Shown in pieces: positions 60,801-64,000 of a DNA stretch of 64,000 nucleotides. Position 1 is the stretch's first letter, and each line of letters begins with the position of its first letter. A program made the position numbers and the translations under genes. Under the pieces are notes generated by a model. It had not been told where the DNA came from. It searched no databases and saw nothing but the letters and a program-made list of their open reading frames with translations. Source of the stretch: Helopsaltes ochotensis. Its lineage: Eukaryota > Chordata > Aves > Passeriformes > Locustellidae. Location of the stretch: the NCBI GenBank assembly GCA_013400155.1, contig VXBM01000015.1:644233-708232 (forward strand), read 5' to 3'.

Positions 60801-63052
60801 CACACAGAATACAATACTTGGAGTACACTTGGAGTCTCATAAATTCATTTTTCATAAATGGGAATGGCAATTTTGACAGTGCTGATGTAAAAAGTAACCT
60901 CAAATGGGCTACTGCACGTGAACTATGAATTAGTTCAAACTCTAACTCAAATCAGAAAATATTTCAATTATTCTAACAATATGCATTTTGCTCTAGTCAA
61001 GAACAAGTGATGATGCTAAAGTAAGCCTTGAATGCCCCAGGAGTCCAAGCTACCTATTTCCCCCATTGAAAAAAAAAAATACAAAATAGTTATCCAGAAT
61101 AAATCTAGATCTAATGATGTGGATCCAGATTTAAAAATATTTAGGCACTTAAAGATAGCTGCTTAAGGAGATTTATGTTCACATATTGCAAATTCCCATT
61201 GATTTCTACTTGCTTAGAAACAAAAACACACATGAACATCCCATTCTAGTTTTATAAAGACTAGCAGGAGAAATACAGTCATGAAAAGGGTCTACACTTC
61301 TCTTGAATTACCTAGGATGAAGAATAATATTTACAACTGAATATGATCAAAATGGTTCTAATGAAATGCAGTTTCTTTTGTTCTTCCATCTGTCAAATAC
61401 ATATATGGAAGAGCAAAAACTATTGAAAGTAACATGACTTTTGACTCTGATTTAATTTGATTTGGCATTAGGACCTGGTCATGACTTTATCTACATAAAA
61501 GCACACCCCTATCCAAAAGGCTTGTGTCTGCTACATATCTGACAGGAACTTCAGAGAAATCTTCTCTGCTTACTGAGCAATCAATACTGAGAGCACAATA
61601 CCTCACTAGATCAAATACCTCCACACAGGAGTTCAAATCATAGGAAGCCCTGATAGCAGCTTCAAACTTAACAATAAACGACTTTATCTTTCTTATGTAA
61701 AGCGCATTTGTTTAGTCAGCACAGCTCTAAAACTATTGCATCAATATTTCCACACCTCTGACATTTAAGTCAATATATTTTACATTTTTTATTACCTCAG
61801 AGAACTACTGCTCTCCACTTTCATGACTGCAATTTCAGTTACATATGTACAATGGGAGAGGCAGTTTTTGATAGAAAATCTTTAATTTGGCTTATATGAA
61901 CAGAAAGTTAACGTCAGCAGTGCTACCAGTACTGCGCAGCCAAGGTATGAAAACTTTGCCTTAGCATTATTAAAAAATAATTACTGTTGTTGTTGCTCAG
62001 TTTTATTTGCCCAGTGGGGTTTCTGAATATAATTTCAGACACCAAATAACTGTATCTCAGGCAGTGTTATAACAAACTCACATCAATTGCTAATGTACGT
62101 TTTAAACAGACCCAACAGGCAATATTAATTTTTAATTTTATTTCCCCTTTTTCTTTGTTTATGTTAAATGTCTTGGTTGGAAGTGAATGAGATTCACATT
62201 GCTCTACATCAGCACCATTTGTTTAAACCTATGTATTTTATTTTAAATAATTATCTTTCTTATTCTGAAACAAAATACTGCTACCACTCTAGAGATTACA
62301 GAAGTAAGTAGGAGGGAAAATTGATGATGACAGTTAGGAGGTACTGTATGTAACCAGGTTAGTAATCTGTGGCCCATGGCAGACATGGTAGCACTGTGCC
62401 TGTACAAGATCACTGTGTAGTAAATGACAGTAAGAAACATAACAGGATTTTGAGTGCTCACAGAAATGTGGGGTTCTCCCATAAACTTTCTGTGAGTTTT
62501 AAGCAGAGGCCCATAAAGGTTCCAACAAAACCTGGTTTCAAAGCCTTTGAGTGGCTCCTATCCAGTGTTTACAGTAGGAATCTTCCCTGTGCTGGTCTAT
62601 TTGGTCAAGAGGGACAGTCACTTCAGAATTCAGAGTAGAAGTCCACCAATATCAAGTCTGCTTCAGGACTTGTCTTGACACTGAGAGAAAACAAAATGAC
62701 AAAACACTCCAAAACAAAACAAACCTCCACATTGAACTTGATACTGTGAGTGAACAGGCACTTCCCTGTTGTTACTGTGATGGCCTCATGTTGAGACTAC
62801 TGGACGTTATCTTTCCATAGCAAATACTTGTAAGTCAAACAATGAAGGCTTTTTTCTCCTAGAGTCTTGCAGCACTAAACAGTGCTGCCAAATGCAAACT
62901 CTTTTGAAAGCCTTAGCTGTATTCATTTCAGCAAAAAATGTTACCTCTTTACCTTTTCCACTTTGGAAATTCTCTCTGATTGCAGTGGTCAGCCTGACAC
63001 TGGAGTACTTTCCAGAGCTCCTCCAGGGGTACTGGAGTAACAGCATAGTAAG

Positions 63053-63545
63053 ACGTGGTCAGCTCTGGGGACCCCAGCACAAGAAGGACAGCGATCTGCT
63101 GGAGCCAGTCCAGAGGAGGCCACCAAGCTGATCACAGGATGGAGCACCTCTCCCACAAGGAAAGGTTGAGAGAGTTAGGATCATTCAGCTTGGAAAAGCG
63201 AAGGCTTTAGGGTGACCTAATTGCAGCTTTTCACTACCTCAAGGCAGCCTCCAGGAAAGATGAAGAGAGACCATTTAAAAGAGCATGTTGTGACAGTACA
63301 AGCAGGAATGGCTTCAAACTGAAAGTGAGTAGGTTTAGACTAGATATTAGAAAAAAAGTCTTCATTGTAAGGGTGGTGAGGCACTGGAGCAGGTTGCCCA
63401 GAGAAATTGTGGCTGCCCCATCCCTGGAAGTGTTCAAGGCCAGGCTGGATGGGGCTCTAGGCAGCCTAGTCTAGTGGAAGGTGTCCCTGCTCATGGCACG
63501 GGGTTGGAACAAGATGATCTTTAAGGTCCCTTCCAACCCAAACCC
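63053..63545 (+). repeat. CR1-type LINE fragment beside the CpG island
   Basis: Well-preserved CR1 3' end: CAGCTCTGGGGACCCCAGCA, CCAGAGGAGGCCACCAAGCT, CCCCATCCCTGGAAGTGTTC, and TGATCTTTAAGGTCCCTTCC with CCAACCCAAACCCTTC. It ends within about 50 bases of the CpG-dense block and looks younger than the copies elsewhere in the window. Confidence 0.92.
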
Positions 63546-63589
63546 TTCTTTGACCATACGACAGTAACGCTGAAGAGCTGTGCCCTTTC

Positions 63590-64000
63590 TAGTGAAACGC
63601 GTCGAGTCTCCTGCCCAAGTTTTCCCTGCGGCCGTGCAATTACGAGCCACTCAACATTTCTGCCGCTGCAGCTGCCGCCGCTGCCAGCTCTGTCTTCGTT
63701 TCTGCTGGCGCTCTACAGCTCCCCGTCAGCTCCCGCACAGCCGCGGGCCGGCCGGGAGGACGGAGGGACGAATGGAGGAGCCACGGACACACACACCCCG
63801 ACACCTGGAGCCGCCTTCCCGGCGGGCGCCGGGGCGCTCCGGGAAAACTTCAGCTGCGCCCCGCTCCCGCCCCGCACGCCCGACAGTCCCGAGCCCCGCG
63901 ATCCCACCGCCACCCCCCGCGTCCCAGCCTGGCTGGCGGGAGCGCGCCGAGACCCCGCGTCCCCCCGCGACCCTGACAGCGGCTGCCCCGCCGCCAGGCC
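63590..64000. promoter_or_regulatory. CpG island, probable NUCB2/PIK3C2A promoter
   Basis: CpG-dense, GC-rich sequence without TATA, containing a GC box (CCCGCCCC at 63866-63873) and many CCG/CGG blocks. It contrasts sharply with the AT-rich intron to its left and runs off the window edge. NUCB2 lacks a 5' UTR exon nearer its ATG, so its first exon is expected here. In vertebrate synteny PIK3C2A starts head to head with NUCB2, so the island is probably bidirectional. A possible - strand donor for NUCB2 exon 1 is the GTGTCG after GGCTCCAG (about 63810), but it is weak. Confidence 0.75.

Larger units (their letters stand above)
53791..63050 (-). other. NUCB2: NUCB2 5' intron/flank, no gene recognised
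   Basis: The start-codon exon opens at an acceptor, so a non-coding first exon must lie upstream, most simply in the CpG island near 63.6-64 kb, making this a long first intron. It holds simple repeats: a TTA run at 57779-57806, short TA runs near 56020, 59720 and 60485, a perfect hairpin at 54722-54747, and an imperfect tandem repeat at 56262-56318. No open frame with family features is seen on either strand. Confidence 0.6.

Noticed and set aside
1..64000. CRISPR array, operon, phage or plasmid-type systems, tRNA or rRNA genes
   Set aside because: The window is vertebrate nuclear DNA; no regularly spaced repeats and no cloverleaf or rRNA motif were seen by eye.

Overview
This is a stretch of a vertebrate nuclear genome, most likely a bird. 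The genes are intron-rich and widely spaced. The recognisable dispersed repeats are CR1-type LINE fragments (five, all on the + strand), which are typical of sauropsids and dominant in birds. The gene order ABCC8 > KCNJ11 ... < NUCB2 is the conserved order of the human 11p15.1 / chicken chromosome 5 region. The species cannot be named from the sequence alone.

Layout. (1) 1-14314, + strand: the 3' part of ABCC8 (SUR1). Ten coding exons give the last 364 complete residues: the final transmembrane helices and the whole second nucleotide-binding domain. (2) 14315-19890: spacer of about 5.6 kb with no recognised gene, ending in a 308-base assembly gap (19565-19872) directly upstream of the next start codon. 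(3) 19891-21093, + strand: KCNJ11 (Kir6.2), a single uninterrupted coding exon of 400 codons. (4) 21094-40191: about 19 kb of convergent spacer holding the two 3' UTRs, two CR1 pieces and no gene I can support. (5) 40192-53790, - strand: NUCB2 (nucleobindin-2 / pro-nesfatin), 12 coding exons, 455 codons, reconstructed completely with all phases in register. (6) 53791-63590: long 5' intron or flank of NUCB2. (7) 63590-64000: CpG-dense promoter island, probably shared by NUCB2 (leftward) and, by synteny, PIK3C2A (rightward, outside the window).

How the genes relate. SUR1 and Kir6.2 are the regulatory and pore subunits of the pancreatic-type ATP-sensitive potassium channel that couples cell ATP to membrane potential and insulin release. 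They sit in tandem on the same strand, as in other vertebrates. NUCB2 is a secreted or Golgi calcium-binding protein and the precursor of the satiety peptide nesfatin-1. Its neighbourhood is conserved synteny, not an operon.

I found no undescribed multi-gene system. The points most worth a second look are two GC-AG introns in ABCC8, a 14-residue insertion in the Kir6.2 extracellular turret, a 37-residue NUCB2 C-terminus absent from the human protein, a strong G-quadruplex motif 38 bases after the NUCB2 stop codon, and a pair of complementary intronic tracts flanking the ABCC8 Walker-B exon.
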